A DNA stretch of 64,000 nt from Vibrio sp. STUT-A11 (GTDB taxonomy: Bacteria > Pseudomonadota > Gammaproteobacteria > Enterobacterales > Vibrionaceae), in the NCBI RefSeq assembly GCF_026000435.1, contig NZ_AP026764.1:868001-932000 (forward strand). Reading direction: 5' to 3'. The notes beneath the pieces are model-generated. The model searched no databases, was not told the DNA's origin, and was given only the letters and a program-made list of their open reading frames with translations. The position numbers were made by a program, and so were the translations under genes. Each line of letters opens with the position of its first letter. Positions within the stretch are counted from its first letter, which is position 1. Of this stretch, positions 53,553 to 62,273 are shown piece by piece.

Positions 53553-54155
53553 ATGCGTACGATTGATTTCAGGCCATATGCGGGATTCATCTTTGATATG
53601 GATGGTACCTTAATTGACACCATGCCAGCTCACCTTGCAGCTTGGCAAGCGACAGCCGACCGGTTCGATTTCCCATTTTGTCAGGATTGGTTCCACAGTT
53701 TAGGGGGGATGCCGAGCTTTAAGATTGTTGTTGAATTAAATAACAAACATGGATTGTCGCTCGACCCTAAGCAAGTTTCTAAATTTAAGATGGAAACCTT
53801 TGCGGCGATGGAATTTCACGGTGAGATAATCCCTTGTACTAACGTTGTCTTGGAAGAGTATATAGGGTTTAAAAAAATCGCTGTAGGGACAGGGAGTCAA
53901 CGCGAAAGTGCGATGCGCTTACTCAGCCACGCGGGCTTATTAGACAAATTGGATGCTGTCGTTACCGCTACAGATGTTGAAAATCATAAGCCGTTTCCAG
54001 ACACATTTCTTATGGCGGCAGAACATCTAGGCTTAGAGGTGTCAAATTGTCTAGTTTTCGAAGATACGGAATTGGGCAAGCGAGCAGCACATGCGGCAGG
54101 AATGGATTGTGTCATGGTAGAAGGTGATGAATTGGTATTCTTCGCTAAGCCGTAA
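53553..54155 (+). CDS. yqaB: HAD-family sugar-phosphate phosphatase, YqaB-like
   Basis: A 200-residue HAD hydrolase. Motif I FDMDGTLIDTMPAHLAAWQ (nucleophile Asp near 15), motif II in AVGTGSQRESAM, motif III Lys in NHKPFPDTFLMAAEHLG, and motif IV in LVFEDTELGKRAAHAAGM. The cap domain is short. It resembles E. coli YqaB, a fructose-1-phosphate phosphatase, and the beta-phosphoglucomutase group. The site AAGAAAAG is weak. Confidence 0.85.
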   Translation: MRTIDFRPYAGFIFDMDGTLIDTMPAHLAAWQATADRFDFPFCQDWFHSLGGMPSFKIVVELNNKHGLSLDPKQVSKFKMETFAAMEFHGEIIPCTNVVLEEYIGFKKIAVGTGSQRESAMRLLSHAGLLDKLDAVVTATDVENHKPFPDTFLMAAEHLGLEVSNCLVFEDTELGKRAAHAAGMDCVMVEGDELVFFAKP

Positions 54156-54205
54156 ATGAATGAGTAGCTTAACTGACAGCCATTTACATATAGTGTCATT
54201 GCCAT

Positions 54206-54232
54206 TAAAAAGGGGTGCGTTTGCACCCCTTT
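54206..54232. terminator. bidirectional terminator, yqaB and ompA
   Basis: AAAGGGGTGC pairs with GCACCCCTTT with a four-base loop. Both strands have T-rich ends (TTTGT; TTTTTAAT). The two genes converge here. Confidence 0.85.
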
Positions 54233-54260
54233 GTCTATCAATGTATTACTATCACTGAGT

Positions 54261-55244
54261 TTATGGTTGAACCATTTCGATTACTTCGTACTCGAATTCA
54301 GGAACCACAACTTCAACACGACGGTTTAGAGCACGACCTTCTTTAGTGCTGTTGTCAGCCACTGGGTTTTCTTCACCCATGCCAGACACAGTCAGACGGC
54401 CTGCATCAATACCCGCTGCTGTTAGGTAATCAGCAACCGCTTGAGCACGACGCTCAGACAGTTTTTGGTTGTACGCTGCTGGACCTGAGCTATCAGTGTA
54501 ACCTGTAATCTCTACGTTAGCTTGAGGGTATTCGTTCAAGTGGTCAACGAAGTTGTCAAGACGTCCAGTAGCTTCAGGTGTAAGTTTTGAGCTATCAAAC
54601 TCAAACGTACCTGAACCGTACTCTTCTTTGTGAGTCTTCATTACCGCTACTGGTTCCGGCTCTGGCTCTGGCTGGACAACTGCTGCTACTACAGGTGCTG
54701 CTGCAAATGTGTAGTTAACACCAACAGAGAAGAAGTTTGCATCCATATCGTCCCATACGTCGTCAGACATATCTTGGTAACGTTGATACTCAGCTCGTAG
54801 ACTTAAGTTACGATTAAGAGCGTACTCGGCACCTAGCGAGCCTGTTGGAACGAAATCTTTTTCGTCACCAGACATCATGTAAGCACCACCGATCTTACCA
54901 AACAAGTTGAAAGAATCAGATATAGGTAGGTTTAGCTTAGGTGCAAGCGTCATCGCCCATAGGTCGCCGTCGATAGTATCAGCACCAGTCGATGTCTTAA
55001 AGTTAGCTTCGTAGTTACCTAAGAAATCTACACCGTATTCAAGATCAAAATATTCATTAAAGCCATAGCCAACGTGCATTCCGGCCGCGAATGCTTCATC
55101 ATCACAAGGGCTGTTTAGATAGCAAGCATCATCGAGTGTACTCATGCCCACTTTGCCCCCGATATACATTTCAGCTTGAGCAGTGTTCAAAAGAGCGCTA
55201 CCACCAGCTACCACCGCTGCTACTGCAATTGCTACTTTGTTCAT
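54261..55244 (-). CDS. ompA: OmpA-family outer membrane protein
   Basis: A 327-residue porin-like protein. A signal peptide (cleavage near AQA, residue 24) is followed by an eight-strand beta-barrel (about 25-180), a Pro/Glu hinge (VVQPEPEPEPVAV), and a peptidoglycan-binding OmpA domain (FEFDSSKLTPEATGRLDNF; VEITGYTDSSGPAAYNQKLS; MGEENPVADNSTKEGRALNR). The ATG at 55244 has a GGAAAC site; the frame is open eight codons before. Cys 49 and 54 of the precursor (ACYLNSPCDD) may form a disulphide. Confidence 0.93.
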   Translation of the reverse strand: MNKVAIAVAAVVAGGSALLNTAQAEMYIGGKVGMSTLDDACYLNSPCDDEAFAAGMHVGYGFNEYFDLEYGVDFLGNYEANFKTSTGADTIDGDLWAMTLAPKLNLPISDSFNLFGKIGGAYMMSGDEKDFVPTGSLGAEYALNRNLSLRAEYQRYQDMSDDVWDDMDANFFSVGVNYTFAAAPVVAAVVQPEPEPEPVAVMKTHKEEYGSGTFEFDSSKLTPEATGRLDNFVDHLNEYPQANVEITGYTDSSGPAAYNQKLSERRAQAVADYLTAAGIDAGRLTVSGMGEENPVADNSTKEGRALNRRVEVVVPEFEYEVIEMVQP

Positions 55245-55700
55245 AATGTTTCCTTGTATTGATTGCATATTAATATATACGTCGTGTTATCAAAATTAAA
55301 GAAAAAACCAGTTATTATAAGAAATTAGTTTATTAGTTAATTCGTTTCATATCAAGCAACAAAATATTAGAACTAGATGTACTATTTTGTATTCAATACC
55401 TCACAAACTTCTGATATTTCTTACATTGTAGTAAAGATTTTTAAAGGTATAAGAAAATATCTGATAATTTTGAACTTTTTTTGTAAATATAATTTTACAC
55501 TGTGTTTGTGGTTTAACGCTGATAGTTTGTTTGCATTTATTTGAAAAAAGTGATTGAAAGTCTACGGCGAAGCCGATAAGTTACTTGCATCGAAAGACAA
55601 AAATGAACCACAGCCCTTGTTGCATCTTGCTTTATGAACAATATTGCAATGACTGTAGTTGGCAAAGGTGGGTCAGAATAACCACTAGGATGTAGAAGTA
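55245..55700. other. 456-bp AT-rich region between ompA and aroG
   Basis: Divergent promoter region. The ompA-proximal half (55245-55490) is very AT-rich with no clear operator. The aroG-proximal half has the TyrR site at 55492-55509. I see no terminator or leader-peptide attenuator. Confidence 0.5.
55492..55509. promoter_or_regulatory. TyrR box
   Basis: TGTAAATATAATTTTACA is a perfect match to the TyrR consensus TGTAAA-N6-TTTACA. It lies 192 bp before the aroG ATG and 248 bp from ompA. In E. coli and relatives TyrR represses DAHP synthase genes with aromatic amino acids. Confidence 0.85.
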
Positions 55701-56753
55701 ATGTTTCAAACTGATGATGTAAGAATAAATAGAGTAAAAGAACTGCTGCCACCTGTTGCAGTTTTGGAGAAATTTCCAACTACTGAAACCGCTGCTTCAA
55801 CTACTTTTGATTGTCGTAATGCTATTCATAACATCTTGGAAGGAAAAGACGACAGACTGCTTGTTATCGTGGGCCCATGTTCGATCCATGATCCGGAAGC
55901 TGCTGTTGAATACGGTAAAAAGCTGAAAGTACTTCGCGATGAGCTAGGTGAGCAGTTAGAAGTTGTGATGCGAGTCTACTTTGAAAAGCCACGTACGACC
56001 GTAGGTTGGAAAGGTCTTATTAACGACCCGTACTTAAATGACACGTACAAGCTGAATGATGGTTTGCGCATCGGGCGTAAACTGCTTCTCGACCTTACTG
56101 ATATGGGACTACCAACAGCCAGTGAGTTCCTGGATATGATCACGCCTCAATACGTTGCCGATCTTATTAGTTGGGGAGCAATTGGTGCGCGTACGACAGA
56201 GTCACAGGTACACCGTGAATTAGCATCAGGTTTATCTTGCCCGGTTGGCTTTAAAAACGGTACTGACGGAAACATCAAGATTGCGACTGACGCAATTCGT
56301 TCCGCAAGTGCGTCTCACCACTTCTTATCGGTAACGAAGTACGGTCACTCTGCTATTGTTGAAACCGCAGGTAACCCAGATTGCCATATTATTCTGCGCG
56401 GTGGTAAGGAACCAAACTACAGCGCGGCTCATGTTACCCAAATTAAAGATGAGCTAGATGCTGCAGGTCTACCAAAGAAAGTGATGATCGATTTCAGCCA
56501 TGCTAACAGCTCAAAGCAGTTCAAGCGCCAGATGCTGGTGTCAGACGATGTTTCAGAGCAGATTGCTGGTGGAGAAGATGCTATTTTTGGTGTAATGATT
56601 GAATCTCATTTGGTTGAAGGCCGCCAAGATCTTGTTGAGGGTGAAGCTGCAACTTATGGTCAGTCAATCACTGATGCATGTATCGGCTGGGAAGATACTG
56701 AAGTTGTTCTGCGTCAGCTTGCCGATGCTGTGAAAGCTCGTCGTAATAAGTAA
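55701..56753 (+). CDS. aroG: 3-deoxy-7-phosphoheptulonate synthase (DAHP synthase)
   Basis: First enzyme of the shikimate pathway, joining phosphoenolpyruvate and erythrose 4-phosphate. It has 350 residues, class I (AroFGH type). Active-site blocks: VGPCSIHDP, RVYFEKPRTTVGWKGLINDP, GARTTESQVHRELASG, KNGTDGNIKIATDAI and MIDFSHANSSK. By similarity it could be the Phe- or Tyr-regulated isozyme. Erythrose 4-phosphate is made by the transketolase/transaldolase encoded 2 kb downstream. TyrR site upstream. Confidence 0.94.
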   Translation: MFQTDDVRINRVKELLPPVAVLEKFPTTETAASTTFDCRNAIHNILEGKDDRLLVIVGPCSIHDPEAAVEYGKKLKVLRDELGEQLEVVMRVYFEKPRTTVGWKGLINDPYLNDTYKLNDGLRIGRKLLLDLTDMGLPTASEFLDMITPQYVADLISWGAIGARTTESQVHRELASGLSCPVGFKNGTDGNIKIATDAIRSASASHHFLSVTKYGHSAIVETAGNPDCHIILRGGKEPNYSAAHVTQIKDELDAAGLPKKVMIDFSHANSSKQFKRQMLVSDDVSEQIAGGEDAIFGVMIESHLVEGRQDLVEGEAATYGQSITDACIGWEDTEVVLRQLADAVKARRNK

Positions 56754-57128
56754 CACGCTTTCGTCATACACGTCTAAGGAGCCAGTGGCTGGTGATGCCA
56801 CTGGCTCTTTTTATTTCTCGCGGCCATCTCATTGCAAACTGACTGCCACTTCTCGGTTGAGTGGCGGACTCAATCTCTTCCGCTGCTTTGTAGCAACCCG
56901 TAGTTAGGTTTTTGCATCTGAAAACCTAACTAACGTCGGTGTTTCCTGACATGGCTATGTACATACCTCTGACTGCAAGCAATTGCGTAAATTTCTCTTT
57001 GTTTACTCTTAAGAAAAGTGGGGACTTGCCGTTAAAGGGTCACCCAGGTAGGGTCGTGAATCAATTACTTCGTAATAGCTCAACAAATTATTACTGAATG
57101 ATAACTATAAATATGAGAAGCATTGTCT
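56754..57128. other. intergenic region between aroG and a PAS chemoreceptor
   Basis: About 375 bp. It holds the aroG terminator and, around 56902-56932, a second inverted repeat (GTTAGGTTTT ... AAAACCTAAC). No gene or obvious operator seen in the remainder. Confidence 0.45.
56779..56812 (+). terminator. intrinsic terminator of aroG
   Basis: GAGCCAGTGGC pairs with GCCACTGGCTC (eleven base pairs), followed by TTTTTATTT. Confidence 0.95.
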
Positions 57129-58697
57129 ATGTCAGTCAATTCAAATCACAAAGCTCAAGAAACTCTCGTCGGAGAGTTTGAAGAACTGGTCTCAACCACG
57201 AATCTGAAAGGTGTTATCACTTACTGCAACGACGCATTTTGTCGGGTTGCGGAATATACAAACCAAGAGTTGATTGGCCAAAATCATAACATTGTTCGTC
57301 ATAATGATATGCCCAAAGGGGCATTTGGCGACATGTGGACACGCCTTAAGCAAGGTAAAGCGTGGCGTGGTATGGTAAAAAACAGCACCAAATCTGGTGG
57401 GTACTACTGGGTTGATGCTTATGTAACGCCGATATATGAGCACAATGAGATCGTAGGCTACCAATCCGTACGTGTTAAGCCTAAACGTGAATGGGTTGAT
57501 ATTGCCACTAAAGCATATAAAAGTATGAAAGCGGCAGAAAAGTCTGGTCGTACTTGGTCTTTAAAGATCAATGAAACTCTACGTTATTCGATTTTGCTTG
57601 GTGCTTTAACTGCGCCAGCTGCCGCTTATGCATTGTCTGCTGAAGGTCCGTTGGCTTGGTTGGCGAGTGCGTTACCTGCTGGTGTGTTAGCTCTGCTATT
57701 TCGCCAAGAGTTGATTGATACCCCTCAACAACTAAAGAAACTACAAAAGCAATATGACAGTGTAAGCAGGCTTATTTACTCAGGTGGTAGCGCGTTCTCT
57801 ATTGCGGATTTCCATATCAAAATGCTGTCAGCTCGGATACGAACCGTATTAGGACGTATGACAGACTCAGCGCTACCGTTACAAGAGTGTGCAGAGGATC
57901 TTAGTCAGACAACGGCTGAAGTGCATGATGCGCTCAACCAGCAAAATATCGATATCCATCGAGTCCGTGATGCCATGCAAGAGGTTGAAATTTCAGCTAA
58001 CTCGGCGTCTTCGACGACGAATGAAGCGCATCTACTTATTGATGACACGCTTAAGTCGTGTTTAATGGCAAAAGAGACCATTGTTCAGACTCACAGTAAT
58101 TTGACCCAATTGAGTCTACAAGCTGAGCAGGCCACTGAAACAACATACAAATTGAGTGATCAGGCACAGAAAGTGAGTCACTTGATGGAAGAAATCGGTG
58201 GTATCGCTGATCAAACCAATTTGTTGGCGTTGAATGCCGCGATTGAAGCCGCAAGGGCAGGCGAGCAAGGTCGAGGCTTCGCTGTGGTTGCGGATGAAGT
58301 AAGAGCGCTGTCTGGGCGGACTTCTAATGCAACCGAGCAAATCCAGGCGTCCATTTCTACCATGTTGTCGACCATACAGAGTTGGCAACAAGACATTCTG
58401 ACTAATAAAGAGCAGACTGATGCGTGCTCTCAAGTGGCAGAGCAGAGTACAGTTCGTCTATCGGAGGTCGAACAAATGATGCAAACCATGAGTGGTTTAA
58501 TGGTCGATGTGGCACAGTCAGCAGATAATCAGCTAAAACTGGCGAGTGATGTGAATTTGCACATTCAGTCTATCGCCTCGACTGCAGAGCAAAACTTAGC
58601 AGCGACGCATTCTGTTGAGCAAAACAGTATTCAGTTGAAAGAGCAGGTAAAAGATTTCTATCAACTGGCGCTTCGATTTGAAGATAAGTCGTCGTAA
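57129..58697 (+). CDS. PAS-domain methyl-accepting chemotaxis protein, Aer-like
   Basis: A chemoreceptor of about 522 residues. An N-terminal PAS domain (about 15-125; NIVRHNDMPKGAFGDMWTRL, WRGMVKNSTKSGGYYWV, typical of Aer-type FAD-PAS) is followed by a hydrophobic membrane region (about 160-200), and then the signalling domain with hairpin tip DQTNLLALNAAIEAARAGEQ. Like Aer it would sense redox or energy state from the cytoplasm. The ATG at 57129 has GAGAAG; a TTG two codons earlier is also in frame. Confidence 0.9.
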   Translation: MSVNSNHKAQETLVGEFEELVSTTNLKGVITYCNDAFCRVAEYTNQELIGQNHNIVRHNDMPKGAFGDMWTRLKQGKAWRGMVKNSTKSGGYYWVDAYVTPIYEHNEIVGYQSVRVKPKREWVDIATKAYKSMKAAEKSGRTWSLKINETLRYSILLGALTAPAAAYALSAEGPLAWLASALPAGVLALLFRQELIDTPQQLKKLQKQYDSVSRLIYSGGSAFSIADFHIKMLSARIRTVLGRMTDSALPLQECAEDLSQTTAEVHDALNQQNIDIHRVRDAMQEVEISANSASSTTNEAHLLIDDTLKSCLMAKETIVQTHSNLTQLSLQAEQATETTYKLSDQAQKVSHLMEEIGGIADQTNLLALNAAIEAARAGEQGRGFAVVADEVRALSGRTSNATEQIQASISTMLSTIQSWQQDILTNKEQTDACSQVAEQSTVRLSEVEQMMQTMSGLMVDVAQSADNQLKLASDVNLHIQSIASTAEQNLAATHSVEQNSIQLKEQVKDFYQLALRFEDKSS

Positions 58698-58724
58698 GAA
58701 TTCTCGTTTATTCAGACAATAAAA

Positions 58725-58755
58725 AGCCCCGCTGCATTAGCGGGGCTCTGTTTTT
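58725..58755. terminator. bidirectional terminator, chemoreceptor and tkt
   Basis: AGCCCCGC pairs with GCGGGGCT. On the minus strand TTTTTATTG follows (best for tkt); on the plus strand CTGTTTTT. Confidence 0.92.
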
Positions 58756-58783
58756 ATAACAATTGCTTGAAGCTAATCTTTGA

Positions 58784-60775
58784 TTAAGCTAGCAGCTCTT
58801 TTGCTGTGTTTACTACATTTTCAGTAGTGAAACCGAACATCTTGAACAGTTCGCCTGCTGGTGCAGATTCACCGAAGGTAGTCATGCCGATGATCTTGCC
58901 ACCGAAGCCTACGTACTTGTACCAGAAGTCTGCGATGCCCGCTTCGATAGCGATACGCGCTGTAACATCTGATGGTAGTACTGCTTCACGGTAAGCCGCG
59001 TCTTGCTTGTCGAATGCATCGGTTGATGGCATTGAAACAACACGTACTTGCTTACCTTCAGCAGTCAGCTGCGCTGCTGCTTCAACCGCTAGTTCAACTT
59101 CTGAACCTGTTGCAATAAGGATAAGCTCTGGCTTGCCTGCGCAATCTTTCAGAATGTAAGCACCTTTCGCGATGTCTGCAACTTGCTCAGCACTGCGCTC
59201 TTGTTGTGCTAGGTTTTGACGAGAGAAGATAAGCGCGGTTGGTGCGTCTTTACGTTCAATCGCTAGTTTCCAAGCCACTGCCGATTCAACCTGGTCACAT
59301 GGACGCCATGTGCTCATGTTTGGAGTCAGACGTAGAGAAGCCATTTGCTCAACGGGTTGGTGAGTTGGGCCATCTTCGCCAAGACCGATAGAATCGTGCG
59401 TGTAAACCTGGATGTTCTGAACTTTCATCAGAGCAGCCATGCGCATTGCGTTACGCGCGTATTCCATGAACATTAGGAATGTTGCACCGTAAGGAACGAA
59501 ACCACCGTGTAGTGCGATACCGTTCATGATCGCTGTCATACCGAACTCACGTACACCGTAGTGGATGTAGTTGCCTGAGAAGTCATTCGCTTCAAGAGAC
59601 TTAGAGCCAGACCACATAGTCAAGTTAGAAGGCGCAAGGTCAGCAGAGCCACCCATGAATTCAGGTAGTAGAGCACCAAACGCTTCTAGTGCATTTTGAG
59701 AAGCTTTACGTGATGCAATGTTTGCTGGGTTAGCTTGAAGTTCAGCAATGATTTGGTTTGCTTTCTCTTCCCACTCAGCAGGCAAATCACCGTTTACGCG
59801 GCGTTTAAATTCAGCTGCCAGCTCAGGGTACGCTGCTTCATAAGCTGCAAATTTCTCGTTCCACGCTGCTTCCTTAGCTGTGCCTGTCTCGATCGCTGAC
59901 CATTCTGCGTAGATTTCCTGCGGTATTTCAAAAGGACCGTACTCCCAACCTAGTTCTTTACGTGTTGCTGTGATTTCTTCTGCACCTAGAGGTGCACCGT
60001 GACAGTCATGAGAGCCAGACTTGTTTGGAGAACCGAAACCAATGATTGTCTTAGTACAGATTAACGTAGGGCGAGGGTCTGCTTTAGCCGCTTCGATTGC
60101 AGCATTGATCGCTTCAGGATCGTGACCATCTACTGCTGGAATTACGTGCCAGCCGTACGCTTCAAAACGCTTAGGCGTATCGTCAGAGAACCAGCCTTCA
60201 AGGTGACCATCGATAGAAATGCCGTTGTCATCCCAGAATGCGATCAGTTTGCCAAGACCTAGCGTACCTGCCAGAGAACATGCCTCGTGAGAGATACCTT
60301 CCATCAGACAGCCGTCACCCATGAATGCATAAGTGAAGTGGTCAACGATGTCGTGGTCTTCTTTGTTGAACTGTGCAGCAAGCGCTTTTTCAGCCATTGC
60401 CATACCAACAGCGTTAGTAATGCCTTGGCCTAGAGGACCTGTTGTTGTCTCAATGCCTGGTGCGTAGCCGTACTCTGGGTGACCTGGAGTCTTTGAGTGG
60501 AGCTGACGGAAGTTTTTCAGATCGTCGATAGATAGTTCGTAACCGCTCAAGTGCAGTAGCGAGTAGATCAGCATTGAGCCGTGTCCGTTAGACAGAACGA
60601 AACGGTCGCGGTCTGCCCATTCAGGGTTAGATGGGTTGTGGTTTAGGTGAGAGCGCCAAAGAACTTCAGCGATGTCAGCCATACCCATAGGTGCGCCTGG
60701 GTGGCCTGAGTTAGCTTGTTGAACACCATCCATGCTTAGTGCACGGATTGCATTGGCAAGATGTTTACGATCCAT
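58784..60775 (-). CDS. tkt: transketolase
   Basis: Thiamine-diphosphate enzyme moving two-carbon units between sugar phosphates in the pentose phosphate pathway. It has 663 residues, the normal length. Motifs: SGHPGAPMGMADIAEVLW near the start, the TPP motif GDGCLMEGISHEA, active-site His in THDSIGLGEDGPTHQPVEQM and the C-terminal domain IATGSEVELAVEAA. It lies 82 bp after tal, with a terminator-like hairpin between. A second transketolase is often present in vibrios. Confidence 0.96.
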   Translation of the reverse strand: MDRKHLANAIRALSMDGVQQANSGHPGAPMGMADIAEVLWRSHLNHNPSNPEWADRDRFVLSNGHGSMLIYSLLHLSGYELSIDDLKNFRQLHSKTPGHPEYGYAPGIETTTGPLGQGITNAVGMAMAEKALAAQFNKEDHDIVDHFTYAFMGDGCLMEGISHEACSLAGTLGLGKLIAFWDDNGISIDGHLEGWFSDDTPKRFEAYGWHVIPAVDGHDPEAINAAIEAAKADPRPTLICTKTIIGFGSPNKSGSHDCHGAPLGAEEITATRKELGWEYGPFEIPQEIYAEWSAIETGTAKEAAWNEKFAAYEAAYPELAAEFKRRVNGDLPAEWEEKANQIIAELQANPANIASRKASQNALEAFGALLPEFMGGSADLAPSNLTMWSGSKSLEANDFSGNYIHYGVREFGMTAIMNGIALHGGFVPYGATFLMFMEYARNAMRMAALMKVQNIQVYTHDSIGLGEDGPTHQPVEQMASLRLTPNMSTWRPCDQVESAVAWKLAIERKDAPTALIFSRQNLAQQERSAEQVADIAKGAYILKDCAGKPELILIATGSEVELAVEAAAQLTAEGKQVRVVSMPSTDAFDKQDAAYREAVLPSDVTARIAIEAGIADFWYKYVGFGGKIIGMTTFGESAPAGELFKMFGFTTENVVNTAKELLA

Positions 60776-60815
60776 AATAGTTACCGAATAAATTTAATTC
60801 TAGGAAAGGAAAATT

Positions 60816-60842
60816 AATAGGGGAACGCAAACGTTCCCCTAT
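60816..60842 (-). terminator. hairpin between tal and tkt
   Basis: AATAGGGGAACG pairs with CGTTCCCCTATT across a short loop; on the minus strand AATTTTCC follows. It is a weak or partial terminator that would lower tkt relative to tal in a shared transcript. It could also be an mRNA stabiliser for the tal 3' end. Confidence 0.78.
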
Positions 60843-60857
60843 TGTGATTCTGTGTAA

Positions 60858-61808
60858 TTACAGCTTCGCTGCGATCATGTCTTCAAGTTTACCTTGGTCA
60901 ATCGCGAAGTTACGGATACCTTCCGCAAGCTTCTCTACTGCCATTGGGTCTTGGTTGTGATCCCATAGGAACTCTGAATGAGTCATTGGCGCTGGGCGCT
61001 CTTGAGTGCCTTTAGAGTCAACTAGCTTCTCAACAACTTCGCCTTCAGCCGCTTCTAGTTCAGCAAGTAGAGCTGGAGCGATAGTTAGACGGTCACAGCC
61101 TGCTAGTTCTAGGATCTCACCGATGTTACGGAAGCTTGCGCCCATAACAACGGTGTTGTAGCCGTACTCTTTGTAGTAGTTGTAGATCTTAGATACAGAT
61201 AGTACGCCTGGATCTTCTGAAGCTTCGAAGTCACGACCTTCTTTCGCTTTGTACCAATCCATGATACGACCAACGAATGGCGAGATTAGGAATACACCAG
61301 CTTCAGCACATGCACGAGCCTGAGCGAATGAGAAAAGAAGCGTTAGGTTACAGTTGATGCCTTCTTTCTCTAGGATTTCAGCAGCGCGGATACCTTCCCA
61401 AGTAGAAGCCAGTTTGATAAGGATGCGGTCGTTAGCGATGCCTGCATCGTTGTACATTTTAACTAGCTGACGTGCTTTTGCTACGCTGCCTTCCATATCG
61501 TAAGAAAGACGTGCGTCAACTTCTGTAGAGATACGGCCAGGGATAGTTTTCAGGATTTCTTTACCGATGTTTACAGCAAGCATGTCACAAGTGTCTTGAA
61601 CTTGTTGAGCTTTGTCGTCGCTCTGTGATTTTGCATACTCGATTGAAGCATCGATTAGAGGAGCGTACTCAGCAATTTGAGCGGCTTTCAGAATCAGAGA
61701 AGGGTTAGTTGTTGCGTCTTCTGGCTGGTATTTTTTGATTGCGTCGATTTCACCAGTGTCAGCGACTACAGTCGTCAGTTTACGAAGTTGCTCTAATTTG
61801 TTGCTCAT
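60858..61808 (-). CDS. tal: transaldolase
   Basis: Schiff-base aldolase moving dihydroxyacetone units in the pentose phosphate pathway. It has 316 residues, close to E. coli TalB. Catalytic Lys in RILIKLASTWEGIRAAEIL, an early Asp in VVADTGEID, and the PFVGRIMDWYKA block. The ATG at 61808 has AGGA at 8 nt; an in-frame ATG three codons earlier sits on that site. First gene of tal-tkt. Confidence 0.95.
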   Translation of the reverse strand: MSNKLEQLRKLTTVVADTGEIDAIKKYQPEDATTNPSLILKAAQIAEYAPLIDASIEYAKSQSDDKAQQVQDTCDMLAVNIGKEILKTIPGRISTEVDARLSYDMEGSVAKARQLVKMYNDAGIANDRILIKLASTWEGIRAAEILEKEGINCNLTLLFSFAQARACAEAGVFLISPFVGRIMDWYKAKEGRDFEASEDPGVLSVSKIYNYYKEYGYNTVVMGASFRNIGEILELAGCDRLTIAPALLAELEAAEGEVVEKLVDSKGTQERPAPMTHSEFLWDHNQDPMAVEKLAEGIRNFAIDQGKLEDMIAAKL

Positions 61809-61930
61809 TCCGATCATCCTATTTCATTGGGCTCATACTTTGCTGTCAGTATGAAAAGTGCATTTGCAAGCGCGTTAGCCAGCGGAAGTAGAAATCTGTT
61901 CTGCTCACTAACTTTTAACTTTTCAGCGTT

Positions 61931-62236
61931 TGAACATTTGTTGTGAACATTTGCTCGAACTCTGAGTAAATGATGCCTCCATAATTATCTGAACTGTGCG
62001 AAAAGTCAATTGTTGATCTGGGGGGAAAGTGACATTCATCAATTATTTTTTCCGGCCTTGGGCCAGTGTTATCGAGATAAACGTTTGCCCATATAGCACA
62101 TGGCTTATAAGGGCATTAATGAAGCCCTGTTTTAATCTGAGAATTTGTTTTTGTGATGAGCAAATGTTGAAGTGAAGGGCGGGTGTGACATATGCTACGC
62201 TCGTGAGCGCTTGTAATGGCGTTGAGTATTTGCTCG
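61931..62236. promoter_or_regulatory. repeated motif in the tal-sorC divergent region
   Basis: A motif related to AACATTTGCTC occurs four times between tal and the SorC gene: TGAACATTTG at 61931-61940, TGAACATTTGCTCGA at 61944-61958 (13-bp direct spacing), GAGCAAATGTT at 62158-62168 (inverted), and GTATTTGCTCGA at 62226-62237. The repeats flank the promoter area of both genes and are probably operators for the SorC-type regulator (inference). Confidence 0.6.
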
Positions 62237-62273
62237 AGTGAAGGGCACAGATAAAATACAAATCAGGTTGAAT

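Noticed and set aside
57030..57070. possible sigma-28 promoter or c-di-GMP riboswitch upstream of the PAS chemoreceptor
   Set aside because: TAAAGGGT has a fair -35, but the -10 matches the sigma-28 consensus in only about three of eight bases, and the riboswitch core motifs are missing.
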